In this document: one piece after another, positions 9,549 to 18,548 of the stretch
Numbering within the stretch: the first letter of the stretch is position 1
Layout: each line of letters starts with the position of its first letter
Assembly: GCA_944392535.1 (NCBI GenBank)
Contig: CALXWY010000002.1
Coordinates: forward strand, 1-64,000
Length of the DNA stretch: 64,000 bases
Direction of reading: 5' to 3'
Source: an uncultured Alphaproteobacteria bacterium
GTDB taxonomy: Bacteria > Pseudomonadota > Alphaproteobacteria > Rs-D84
Translations under genes and position numbers: made by a program
The notes under the pieces: generated by a model
Database searches by the model: none
What the model saw: only the letters and a program-made list of their open reading frames with translations
Told to the model about the DNA's origin: nothing

Positions 9549-12500
9549 ATGTCATACACAGAAAACAGTTATGAACTTTCTATTATTGAACTTTTTCAAA
9601 ACTTGGGTTATCAACATGTTTATGGTCCTGCTGTTGAACGTGATTATACCAGCCCTTTGTATGAAAGCGTTTTGAAAGACAAGTTAAAACAACTGAATCC
9701 TTTTACGTCTGACGCATTGTTAGATATTGCCTTTAATAAAATAAAGTTCTTTGAAAATGCAGATTTAATTCATAAAAATGAACTGTTTACTGATTTTCTG
9801 CAAAATGGAATTGAAGTTTCTTATGTTGAAAATGGCGAACAACGTTCCGAAATCGTTTATCTGGTTGATTATAAACATATTGAAAATAATTCTTTTATTA
9901 TTGCTAACCAATGGACTTTTATTGAAAACAGCGAAAAAAGACCCGATTTAATCGTTTTTCTAAATGGAATTCCTGTCGTTGTTATGGAATTAAAATCGCC
10001 ATCCAGGGCAGAAACAGAAGTGTCCGAAGCATACCGCCAACTGCGCAATTACATGCAAGAAATTCCTTCTATGTTTATATACAATGCGTTCTGCGTGATG
10101 AGCGATCAACTAACATCCAAAGCAGGAACTATTACCGCCGGCGAAGATCGCTTTATGGAATGGAAAACAACAGATGGGACTTATGAAAATACCAAGTTCG
10201 CACAATTTGATACTTTCTTTATGGGTATGTTTGAACAAGAAAGATTTTTAGATATATTGAAAAACTTTATATGTTTTTCTAAAGAATCTAAACAGGATGT
10301 AAAAATACTTGCCGCATACCACCAATATTTTGCTGTTCGCAAAGCTATTGCGTCCACAGAAAATGCAGTCGGCACAGATGGCAAAGCCGGTGTTTTCTGG
10401 CACACCCAAGGCAGTGGCAAATCCTTATCCATGGTATTTTATGCCAAGTTATTACAATCGGCATTGACCAGCCCAACAATTGTTGTAATTACAGACAGAA
10501 ACGATTTAGACGACCAACTATATGGACAATTTGTAAAGTGCCAAGACTTCTTGCGTCAGGTGCCGGTACAAGCTACATGCAGAAAGCGTGGTCCAAATTC
10601 TTCTGATACAGACATTGGATTAAAAGACTGGTTGGACGGACGTGTGGCAAACGGAATTATATTTACTACTATGCAGAAATTTGAAGAATCCGAAGAGCCA
10701 TTATCCGAAAGAACAAATATCATTGTAATGGCAGATGAAGCGCACCGCAGTCAATACGGATTGGCCGAAAAATTCAAAATGACAAAAGACGAAAACGGCA
10801 ATGATGTCGCAAAACGTATTGTCGGGGCTGCACGTATAATCAGAAATGCTTTACCAAATGCAACTTATATTGGCTTTACAGGCACACCAATATCTGCAAA
10901 AGACAGAAATACTCGTGAAGTATTTGGCGATTATATAGATATTTACGACATGACCCAAGCCGTAGAAGACGGTGCAACACGTCCTGTTTATTATGAAAGC
11001 CGCGTAATTAAGCTAAAACTGGACGAAAAAGTAATAAAAGAAATTGATGAACAATACGATGAATTAGCAGAGGCCGTGGATTCTGAAGTTTTAGAACAAA
11101 GTAAAAAGCAAATAGGCAAACTGGATGCTGTTTTAGGCAACGATAACACTATCAATTCTTTGGTAACAGATATCCTGGATCACTATGAAAACAACCGCGA
11201 ACATTTGCTGACCGGCAAAGCGATGATAGTTGCATATTCTCGCCCAATCGCAATGAAAATATATGAACGCATTTTGGAACTTCGCCCGGACTGGACAGAA
11301 AAAGTTGCTTTAGTTATGACAGAATCAAACAAAGACCCTGAAGAATGGCGAAAAATTATTGGGAACAAATCTTATCGCGAAGAATTGGCAGCTAAGTTCA
11401 AAGATAATGACAGTCCATTAAAAATTGCCATCGTCGTTGACATGTGGCTGACTGGTTTTGACGTTCCTTCATTGGCAACTATGTATGTTTATAAGCCAAT
11501 GACAGGCCATAATTTAATGCAAGCAATCGCACGCGTAAATCGTGTATTCCAAGATAAAGAAGGCGGTCTGGTTGTTGACTATATCGGTATTGCGTCAGCA
11601 TTAAAACAAGCAATGAACGATTACACAACACGTGACAAAAAACGCTATGGCGACCCTGATATTGCGACTGTGGCATATCCTAAATTCTTGGAAAAATTGG
11701 ATGTGTGTCGTTCTTTGATGCACGGCTATGATTATTCCAAATTTTTAACAGGAACCGATTTAGAAAGAGCCACAACAATCAGCGGTGCATTGAACTTTAT
11801 ATTAGATATATCAAAAAATGATAACAGGGAATCGTTCCGCAAAGAAGCCTTGCTGTTGCATCAAGCACTGTCTTTGTGCTCTTCTATCGTAGAAAAAAAT
11901 CTACGTTTTGAAGCGGCTTTTTTTGAAACGGTTCGTGTATTATTACAACGCTTGATGTTTGCTGGATCTGGTGGAAACAAACTATCCCTTAAAGAACTGA
12001 ACGATAAAATTAATGAATTATTAAAACAAAGTATAAAAAGCGAAGGCGTTATAAACCTGTTCTCTACAGATACCACCGAAGGCTTTTCTTTGTTTGATCC
12101 TAAATTCTTGGACGAAATTTCCAAGATGAAAGAAAAAAATATAGCCGTTGAAATTCTTAAAAAACTTATAAACGAACAAATTCGCATATATAAAAGAACA
12201 AACGTAGTAAAATCTGAAAAGTTCAGCGAAATTATACAAACCGTGATGAATAAATACTTGAACGGCATGCTGACTAATGAAGAAGTGATAGAAGAATTGT
12301 TAAACTTAGCAAAGCAAATATCTATTGCACAACAAGCAGGCGATGACTTAGGCCTAACGCAAGAAGAGTTGGCTTTTTATGATGCATTAACCAAACCGCA
12401 AGCCGTAAAAGATTTTTACGAAAACGAAGAATTAATAGCAATTACAAAAGAACTTACGGAAGCTTTGCGAAAAAATAAAACAGTCGATTGGCGCCAAAAA

Positions 12501-12644
12501 GAAAACGCTCGTGCTGCAATGCGCATGACAATAAAAAGATTGCTAAAAAAGCATAACTATCCACCAAAAGATCAGGAAGACGCAATTAAAGTAATAATGA
12601 CACAATGCGAATTGTGGGCCGATAACATCATGGCTGTAGACTAA
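9549..12644 (+). CDS. hsdR: Type I restriction enzyme endonuclease/translocase subunit HsdR
   Basis: This 1031-residue motor and nuclease subunit of the type I enzyme comprises an N-terminal PD-(D/E)XK nuclease (PDLIVFLNGIPVVVMELKSP, about residues 133-155), an SF2 translocase with Walker A (TQGSGKS, near 287), DEAH box (MADEAHRSQYG, near 395), motif III (IGFTGTP) and motif VI (QAIARVNR), and a C-terminal helical domain that docks on HsdM. All key residues are present, so the system looks intact. A 114-nt gap from the DUF3800 gene contains a TCAGAG/CTCTGA dyad and AT-rich promoter-like sequence, so hsdR may be transcribed separately. Confidence 0.95.
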   Translation: MSYTENSYELSIIELFQNLGYQHVYGPAVERDYTSPLYESVLKDKLKQLNPFTSDALLDIAFNKIKFFENADLIHKNELFTDFLQNGIEVSYVENGEQRSEIVYLVDYKHIENNSFIIANQWTFIENSEKRPDLIVFLNGIPVVVMELKSPSRAETEVSEAYRQLRNYMQEIPSMFIYNAFCVMSDQLTSKAGTITAGEDRFMEWKTTDGTYENTKFAQFDTFFMGMFEQERFLDILKNFICFSKESKQDVKILAAYHQYFAVRKAIASTENAVGTDGKAGVFWHTQGSGKSLSMVFYAKLLQSALTSPTIVVITDRNDLDDQLYGQFVKCQDFLRQVPVQATCRKRGPNSSDTDIGLKDWLDGRVANGIIFTTMQKFEESEEPLSERTNIIVMADEAHRSQYGLAEKFKMTKDENGNDVAKRIVGAARIIRNALPNATYIGFTGTPISAKDRNTREVFGDYIDIYDMTQAVEDGATRPVYYESRVIKLKLDEKVIKEIDEQYDELAEAVDSEVLEQSKKQIGKLDAVLGNDNTINSLVTDILDHYENNREHLLTGKAMIVAYSRPIAMKIYERILELRPDWTEKVALVMTESNKDPEEWRKIIGNKSYREELAAKFKDNDSPLKIAIVVDMWLTGFDVPSLATMYVYKPMTGHNLMQAIARVNRVFQDKEGGLVVDYIGIASALKQAMNDYTTRDKKRYGDPDIATVAYPKFLEKLDVCRSLMHGYDYSKFLTGTDLERATTISGALNFILDISKNDNRESFRKEALLLHQALSLCSSIVEKNLRFEAAFFETVRVLLQRLMFAGSGGNKLSLKELNDKINELLKQSIKSEGVINLFSTDTTEGFSLFDPKFLDEISKMKEKNIAVEILKKLINEQIRIYKRTNVVKSEKFSEIIQTVMNKYLNGMLTNEEVIEELLNLAKQISIAQQAGDDLGLTQEELAFYDALTKPQAVKDFYENEELIAITKELTEALRKNKTVDWRQKENARAAMRMTIKRLLKKHNYPPKDQEDAIKVIMTQCELWADNIMAVD

Positions 12645-12680
12645 TCTATATCTTGACTTTCTGGGAAAAGTAAGCGTAAA

Positions 12681-12710
12681 TGCGACAACTAATAAAAAAA
12701 GGTTGTCGCA
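12681..12710 (+). promoter_or_regulatory. Perfect 9-bp inverted repeat reaching into a start codon
   Basis: TGCGACAAC (12681-12689) and GTTGTCGCA (12702-12710) are exact complements separated by a 12-nt A-rich loop. The last base is the A of the ATG at 12710, and AAAAGG lies in the loop. In RNA the hairpin would bury the start codon; in DNA it could be an operator. Confidence 0.5.
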
Positions 12711-12937
12711 TGAAGTATAAATCTTATGAGGATATCAAGCCAAACAATGTTTCTACCTGCAGTATGCTTTATTATTGTGCTTGTCGCATTTTGAATAAAA
12801 TGGAGCATCGTATTAGACGCCGTAATGGCGGCAACTTGCCCTGTCGCGACAGAATCCTGTTACGCCGTCTGCACCGCAAAATTACGCAACTGACCGCGGT
12901 CTACAAAAATAAGAAAAACAAAAATATACGTATTTGA
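12710..12937 (+). CDS. Small basic protein (75 aa), unknown
   Basis: This Arg/Lys-rich protein has five Cys (CSMLYYCACR early, LPCRD later). It starts at 12710 with AAAAGG upstream, inside a hairpin. No family is recognised. The high positive charge suggests nucleic-acid binding. It sits between hsdR and the convergent nuclease-like gene. Confidence 0.45.
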   Translation: MKYKSYEDIKPNNVSTCSMLYYCACRILNKMEHRIRRRNGGNLPCRDRILLRRLHRKITQLTAVYKNKKNKNIRI

Positions 12938-13000
12938 TACACTAACCCAAATAAATGCGCACTTCCTTATATAGGGGCACCTTCAAAAAAAGCATAAAAC

Positions 13001-13669
13001 TTAACTTATTGTTACAAGAAATACATTACTTCCTTTGACTAATTTATCTTTTTCAAATCTAATTTTTGCCGTCGACGAAACTCTATCCGGAATATCTATA
13101 AAAAAACCAATATCATACTTATACTTTCCGCCTTTTTTTGTAAATAAGCCTAATTTTATTCTATCAAATAAGCGTGCCACAGCATCTTTATTCGAGTGTT
13201 TTTTTGCTTCTATAACTATTTTATTATTAATATTCGTTCCGCGACAATGTACAATTATATCTGGGAAAACCCTTCTAATATACTTTTTCTGAGAGGCGCC
13301 TTGCCTTATAACCAAGAGATATTCGTATTCCCCTTCAGCACCCATCCCAACAGGAACCGCTTCCCGCATTTCTGCTTCCAATGCTTCAAGAGCGTTATAT
13401 AAATCATCATAGTTAATCAATGTGCTATTAGATCTACGATGTCCTATAAAATCTCTAATAGAAGTGACTATATCAGAGAAATCTAGCTCCTTATGGTCAT
13501 CCAAATTTTTGTTATACTCACAATCCGTATTATAACAAGAGAAAAAAACTTGCAAATACTCAGCTATTTTATGAGTTTGTGATCGCTCGTTTACATCATG
13601 TTCTATTAAATAACAATCTTCTTTAATAAAACGATTAAGAGCATATCTTATCGCTGTTCTGTATAACAT
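13001..13669 (-). CDS. PD-(D/E)XK-nuclease-like protein beside the Gabija-like pair
   Basis: This 222-residue protein starts at 13669 (MLYRTAIRYAL) with AAGGG upstream. Near residues 135-155, FPDIIVH followed by NKIVIEAKKH gives the D...ExK spacing of PD-(D/E)XK nucleases. The N-terminal half is helical (FIKEDCYLIEHDVNERSQTHKIAEYL). It lies 198 nt downstream of the UvrD-like helicase on the same strand, with its own promoter-like TTATACA box in the gap. An added nuclease effector or a restriction-like enzyme is likely; the target is unknown. Confidence 0.65.
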   Translation of the reverse strand: MLYRTAIRYALNRFIKEDCYLIEHDVNERSQTHKIAEYLQVFFSCYNTDCEYNKNLDDHKELDFSDIVTSIRDFIGHRRSNSTLINYDDLYNALEALEAEMREAVPVGMGAEGEYEYLLVIRQGASQKKYIRRVFPDIIVHCRGTNINNKIVIEAKKHSNKDAVARLFDRIKLGLFTKKGGKYKYDIGFFIDIPDRVSSTAKIRFEKDKLVKGSNVFLVTIS

Positions 13670-13867
13670 AATAAGTCCCTTATTGATACACATCAAAAAC
13701 TACTAAATATTTTGTAAAAACTTTTTTAACCATGTATAATAAGATAAGTTATAAGGCAAAAATTCGCAAGCAGTTTAACAAAATAACACACATTAAAAAT
13801 AACTTATAGAAAAAATTGCTTTTATCTATAAATATAGCCACATCATTAACAGCAAAAGCAAAAAATA

Positions 13868-15553
13868 TTATTTGTATATATCATCTATTATCTCTTCCTT
13901 ATCAAACCACCCACCATTAAGCTCATCTCTTATTTTATCTGTATATAACACTATTGCTAAATTTTTTCTTGCTCTTGTACAAACTACATACAAAAGTCTT
14001 AAAGTTCCTGAATTTACATTTTCATTAAAGAAAAAGCCTTTTTGATTATAAGCATTCCATCTAGAATCATTATCTATAACAACCATAACATTATCAAACT
14101 CCTGACCTTTAACACCATGATGAGTTCTAAAATCAGACAACTCATGTATATAGTTAAAATAATTTCTAATCTGCGAAAATTTAGTATCTAAAAAAGGCTT
14201 AAACTCTTCATAATTTTCTTCAAATTTACGAGGCACATCAAAAACCCCACCTTGTTTAATAACTTGTAACATCTGCCCAAATGTAATATTTGGATTATCA
14301 AAATAAGCGTTTCTAATTTTATCTATACTGTTTTTTATTTTTAACAACAAATTTTGTGTTATATTGACAAACAGCTTTTTATTATATTTCCTTGTTATAT
14401 TAGTTATTTCAAATGGGCTTTCTGCCATGACTATAGGCAATATAAAATCAGCAAAAAAATTTATTTCTGAAGAAGTCCCAGCTTTCACATTATCAAATTC
14501 TTTTGACTTTCTAAGCGCATCGAACATTTCAACAAAACCTAAACGCACCGCAGCCATTCTATGTTCAAGGACTAAAACCGCCCCCTCTTGCCCACTCCAA
14601 GAATCTTTATTCCACAAAGGATCATTCGTTATTTCCGCCATTCTTTTTTTTATTTTTAATTCAACTAATTTTTTATCTACATCTGTTGGAACAACGAACA
14701 AACGAACAATTCCCGTACCTTTTGACTCGACTTTTTCTTGTTCTGGATTATTGTCTATCAATCTACCAATTTTATTTGCTAAATCTACTATTCTGCTTCC
14801 AGAACGATGATTTTCTAATTTTTCTGGGACCTCAAAACCATAAGATTTCCAATTTATTGTGCCCATGTTTTCTTTACCGGACGAGTAGATTCGCTGTTTT
14901 GTATCACCAAACAACCCCAAAGAAAACACTTCCTTATTATTTTTTTGTACAAATAGTAACGCATCCATTAATTCTCTATCTGTATCCTGTGCCTCATCAA
15001 TAAATAAAATTGGAAAACGCTGTACAAGAATATTTGCCATTAGCGGCTTTTCTAATAATAACTTGGAACAAATTTGTATGACCTCTGAATGGCTTAAAGA
15101 ATCTATCCCAGAATTAACAGCACCAGAAGCAGGATCATATATAAAATGTTTTACATCTCTAAGAGCAGCCAATCTTTCCAAGATTTTTAAATAATCTTTT
15201 TCTTTTTTTATTATTTTTTGTTGCAAAATGTCGTACAAACACCTTTTTATATCTACATCAAATCCTTTGATTAAGTTCCATGCAAAACTATGTATAGTAG
15301 AAATTGTAAATAATGAATCATGCTCTATTCTTTCAGATATTTCTTTAACAGCAACATTTGTATAAGTTATAACACCAACTTTTTTGTTCCTTATTTGCAA
15401 CATTTTACCAAATTCATTTTTTATATATTGAAGAGCATTAACCAACGAACGGGTTTTACCAGCTCCCGCACCTGCAAATAAGAAAAAACTTTTTGGTAGA
15501 TTCAAATCCAAAGCTTCAGCTATTATTCTATCAGCTTCTGTTTCAAAATTCAT
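13868..15553 (-). CDS. UvrD/Rep-type superfamily 1 helicase, GajB-like
   Basis: This 561-residue SF1 DNA helicase-like ATPase shows Walker A (FAGAGAGKTRSL, near residue 28-36), motif Ia/Ib region (VGVITYTNVAVKEI), DEAQD (LFIDEAQDTDREL, near 190), motif IV-V (HHGVKGQEFDNVMVV) and motif VI (VVCTRARKNLAIVLY). It begins 3 nt after the OLD-family gene, so the pair is one operon. OLD nuclease plus UvrD-like helicase is the Gabija arrangement, in which GajB senses DNA ends or nucleotide state. It is somewhat longer than typical GajB (about 500 aa). Confidence 0.85.
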   Translation of the reverse strand: MNFETEADRIIAEALDLNLPKSFFLFAGAGAGKTRSLVNALQYIKNEFGKMLQIRNKKVGVITYTNVAVKEISERIEHDSLFTISTIHSFAWNLIKGFDVDIKRCLYDILQQKIIKKEKDYLKILERLAALRDVKHFIYDPASGAVNSGIDSLSHSEVIQICSKLLLEKPLMANILVQRFPILFIDEAQDTDRELMDALLFVQKNNKEVFSLGLFGDTKQRIYSSGKENMGTINWKSYGFEVPEKLENHRSGSRIVDLANKIGRLIDNNPEQEKVESKGTGIVRLFVVPTDVDKKLVELKIKKRMAEITNDPLWNKDSWSGQEGAVLVLEHRMAAVRLGFVEMFDALRKSKEFDNVKAGTSSEINFFADFILPIVMAESPFEITNITRKYNKKLFVNITQNLLLKIKNSIDKIRNAYFDNPNITFGQMLQVIKQGGVFDVPRKFEENYEEFKPFLDTKFSQIRNYFNYIHELSDFRTHHGVKGQEFDNVMVVIDNDSRWNAYNQKGFFFNENVNSGTLRLLYVVCTRARKNLAIVLYTDKIRDELNGGWFDKEEIIDDIYK

Positions 15554-15556
15554 TTT

Positions 15557-17572
15557 TTATTCACCATTCTCTATATTATTCACAGATATATTACCGCTTA
15601 GTCTTTTCTTCACAATATCATCAAGCCATGCCAAACCTTTATATATATATTTAGGAACTTGTAACTCATCAAAATTTTCCAAGTATAACAAATTTAATAC
15701 GAAACCTACTTTATCCCCCTTTACCCCGGCCACTAACTTTTTATTCTCATTTTTTAACGCATCCTCAAAAGTGCGTTCTCCCTCTCTTGTTTGATAGACT
15801 ACACACAGAGGAAAACTTTCCATAGATATTTTTTCTTCATCAGACACATTTAATAAATCGTCAATAGAACATTTATTAGGTAGCCAATTTTTTAAAACCG
15901 GATTTCCTGTTACCAATCCTTTTCCTCTTTTTGTTTTGGCCACTTTATAAACTATCTTGCCTTTGTTTTTACATTTTTTCTCCGAATCCAAATCTGTTAT
16001 TATTAACATCGGTATTTCTAATTTCTCCATAAGAGGTCTAAGTCGATGCGCATGTCTTCCCCCTATTGTTAAAACACTCAAATAAGCCTGAGATAAGTTT
16101 ATAAACTTACGAACAAAATGTGGCATTAATAATCGTTCTGCATCACCTTCTATCAAAATAACTGCATCTGCAAAAAACAAATCGCAATGCTCAATTTTTA
16201 TATAGCGAGTAACAAAAAGTTCTGTTTCTTTATCCGCTCCAAAAACATCAGTCAAATTTACAACTTCAGCTTTGACGAAAGCGCTAGAACTATCCAAATA
16301 TCTTTTAAAATATCTTAATTGTTTAAATTTGCACTCATGCATAATATGTGAGGAATGAGTAGAAACAACTAGTTGAGTTGATAATGCTCCATCTGAAATC
16401 TCTTGCCTAGACGTTAAAATATCATATGCTTTACGAATAAAAACTTGTTGTGCCTGTGGATGCAAATGAGCCTCTGGCTCTTCTATTAAGACGATATGTA
16501 TTGGAACACAAGAGCCTTCATCCACCCCCATTTTTCCATACTTTATCCAACGATCTCTAAAACTAATTAATTTAAACGTGATAAAAATTAAATTTTGATA
16601 TCCAAGCCCATTATATGTTTCTGGCAAACATAATTCACCACTAACTTTATATTGTAATGCATTCTTGTGATTAATAGTTTCCGTAGGTCTAATTTCTGGA
16701 TTAATTGTAATGGCTGGCGCCCCAAACGGAGGATAACCAATCTTAGACAATTCACTTAAAACTGGCGCAAAACTACTTCTCATATTATCACTAAACACCT
16801 CTGCAGACTCAACCATTTTTTCTAAAATATCTATATCTTCTTTAGACCTGACACCCTTATTAGGATTAAGATGTTCATAATAATATTTTGTCATAAGTTC
16901 TGTTAATTTTCTCTTTTCTGATTGTTCTGAATCATAAACTTCATCAGTCATTCCACGCTGAGCATTGATCACATCAATCTTTATAAGATTTTTTAACGGA
17001 TTTTCTTCTAAGGCGTCTCCCAAACCATTTTGATCTTGATTTATATCAATTTTCAAAGGATCCAATATATAAACACGCATTTCAAAATAGTCAGACAAAC
17101 GTTTCGATAAAAAATCCATCATATTTTTAGGAAACATATTTTTTCTAGACGCTACTAAGTCTCGGGCTTTTCTATAATCAATATATAATTTCGTTATATC
17201 TTTTATCTCATAGCGTAAACGTATTCCTAAAAAGTTCCCTGTCCAATCTAAAGTAGGCAACAACATTCCAACATAATGAACTTCGTCTGACTCTACAAAA
17301 AACCACAAATCCATCGTTGGAAAAATATCATCAAATTGTTCTATTTTAGGTATCTCTTCTGATTCAAATAGTTCGTTTATATTTTTATAATTTTGCAAAG
17401 GAATATCATAATGGGAAAAATTTTGTTTATTTAAAAACAAAGACATGGCAGTCATAGCACTCGTTTTTCCGCTATTGTTTGCACCTACAAAAAGGGTTGT
17501 GTCCTTTTCTAAATCTATAATTACATTTTCTAATTTACGAAAATTGCGTATTTTAATTTTACTTATGTACAT
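15557..17572 (-). CDS. OLD-family ATPase with TOPRIM nuclease domain, GajA-like
   Basis: This 671-residue protein has an N-terminal ABC/SMC-type ATPase half: Walker A (FVGANNSGKTSAM, near residue 30), then EEPEAHLHPQAQQVF near 365 as Walker B with signature, and STHSSHIMHE as H-loop. The C-terminal TOPRIM domain shows AVILIEGDAERLLMP (catalytic Glu) and LIITDLDSE (DxD). This is the OLD nuclease layout, and the helicase immediately downstream makes it GajA-like. In Gabija, GajA nicks DNA and is held off by ATP. It is about 90 residues longer than the best-known GajA. The start has GGAAAG upstream. Confidence 0.85.
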   Translation of the reverse strand: MYISKIKIRNFRKLENVIIDLEKDTTLFVGANNSGKTSAMTAMSLFLNKQNFSHYDIPLQNYKNINELFESEEIPKIEQFDDIFPTMDLWFFVESDEVHYVGMLLPTLDWTGNFLGIRLRYEIKDITKLYIDYRKARDLVASRKNMFPKNMMDFLSKRLSDYFEMRVYILDPLKIDINQDQNGLGDALEENPLKNLIKIDVINAQRGMTDEVYDSEQSEKRKLTELMTKYYYEHLNPNKGVRSKEDIDILEKMVESAEVFSDNMRSSFAPVLSELSKIGYPPFGAPAITINPEIRPTETINHKNALQYKVSGELCLPETYNGLGYQNLIFITFKLISFRDRWIKYGKMGVDEGSCVPIHIVLIEEPEAHLHPQAQQVFIRKAYDILTSRQEISDGALSTQLVVSTHSSHIMHECKFKQLRYFKRYLDSSSAFVKAEVVNLTDVFGADKETELFVTRYIKIEHCDLFFADAVILIEGDAERLLMPHFVRKFINLSQAYLSVLTIGGRHAHRLRPLMEKLEIPMLIITDLDSEKKCKNKGKIVYKVAKTKRGKGLVTGNPVLKNWLPNKCSIDDLLNVSDEEKISMESFPLCVVYQTREGERTFEDALKNENKKLVAGVKGDKVGFVLNLLYLENFDELQVPKYIYKGLAWLDDIVKKRLSGNISVNNIENGE

Positions 17573-17735
17573 TTAACTTTCCTAAAAAAAATAATAATAC
17601 CATATAATGCTAATAAAAAAGCCAATATCAATCAAGTAATTTAGAAAAAATAAAATCTATTTAACTTGACTTTCTGTGCTTTCCAAGCAGTAATTGGACA
17701 AACTTAAAAATACAGTAAATACAAAGGAGTCCAAT

Positions 17736-17930
17736 ATGCCTAAATATCCTGATATAAAGGTTTATTTAACCAATCGTGATGGTAATGCTTTTGCTATCCT
17801 TGCACGGTGTAAAAATGCCCTGACCTTAGCCGGCAAGGAAGATAAATGGTCCGAATTCTTGACTGAAGCAACCAGTGCCGATTATCCACACTTGCTTGTC
17901 ACTGTTATGAAATGGTTTGAGGTTGAATAA
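17736..17930 (+). CDS. Small protein of a recombinase module (64 aa)
   Basis: The start at 17736 follows AAAGGAG by 7 nt. The protein (YPDIKVYLTNRDGNAFAILARCKNAL region, then WSEFLTEATSADYPHLLVTVMKWF) looks like a small alpha/beta fold, with no named domain that I know. Its TAA overlaps the next ATG (TAATG). It is the first of four coupled genes ending in the serine recombinase, so a role in element maintenance or control is likely. Confidence 0.65.
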   Translation: MPKYPDIKVYLTNRDGNAFAILARCKNALTLAGKEDKWSEFLTEATSADYPHLLVTVMKWFEVE

Positions 17931-18115
17931 TGCCATATAAAAATCCACCCAAAACGACCAGATTTCATATCGGCACATCTGGTAATCCGTTCGGGCGTAT
18001 GCCTGCAATTACCAACAAAGACCTGTATCACAACCTGCGTATTCTACGTACGTTAGTTGATATTGCTATGCAACAGCTACGACAAAAGGGAACCAGTAAT
18101 GCAACGGAAAGTTAA
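17930..18115 (+). CDS. DUF5681-like protein (61 aa)
   Basis: The opening NPPKTTRFHIGTSGNPFGR matches the DUF5681 pattern (KPP..xxFKKGxSGNPxGRP), common in alphaproteobacterial phage and island genes. It ends inside the start region of the DUF2924 gene. Function is unknown; the family often lies next to recombinase or terminase genes. Confidence 0.7.
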   Translation: MPYKNPPKTTRFHIGTSGNPFGRMPAITNKDLYHNLRILRTLVDIAMQQLRQKGTSNATES

Positions 18116-18548
18116 AGACATTTTACCAAAAACATTTGAAGAGTTGAAAGCGTTATCACAAGATGAGCCTGCGCATTTATGGGCACGGTATTCACCACAC
18201 CCTTTTAAGCGACAAATGCGACCACTGTGGTACTATATCCAATGCGAACGATTAAATCTGCGTATTGAGCCAAAGTTCATCAAGAAAATCAAAAAGTATA
18301 AAGACAACCCCGCCGAATGCGTAAACCGTGTGTTGAAGCATAGATATAACATTGCGCCCGGAACAACTATCATTAGGCACTTTCGGAATATAGAACATAA
18401 AGTCTTGGTCAATTATGACAATACGTTTTTATATAACGGAAAGCAGTATCGCTCTTTGTCCGCTATTGCGTCTGATATTTGTGCTGCCAAGACATCGGGT
18501 CCACACTTTTTTGAACTGGATAAAAGGAAAGTAAATGTCGGTGATTAA
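18099..18548 (+). CDS. DUF2924 family protein
   Basis: This 149-residue protein starts at 18099 with AAGGGA upstream. The N-terminal HPFKRQMRPLWYYIQCERLNLRI helix and the C-terminal block PGTTIIRHFRNIEHKV, FLYNGKQYRSLSAIASDI and SGPHFFELD are the DUF2924 hallmarks. These genes almost always precede a serine recombinase, as here (14-nt overlap), so the product probably assists or regulates recombination. Direct biochemical proof is lacking. Confidence 0.85.
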   Translation: MQRKVKDILPKTFEELKALSQDEPAHLWARYSPHPFKRQMRPLWYYIQCERLNLRIEPKFIKKIKKYKDNPAECVNRVLKHRYNIAPGTTIIRHFRNIEHKVLVNYDNTFLYNGKQYRSLSAIASDICAAKTSGPHFFELDKRKVNVGD

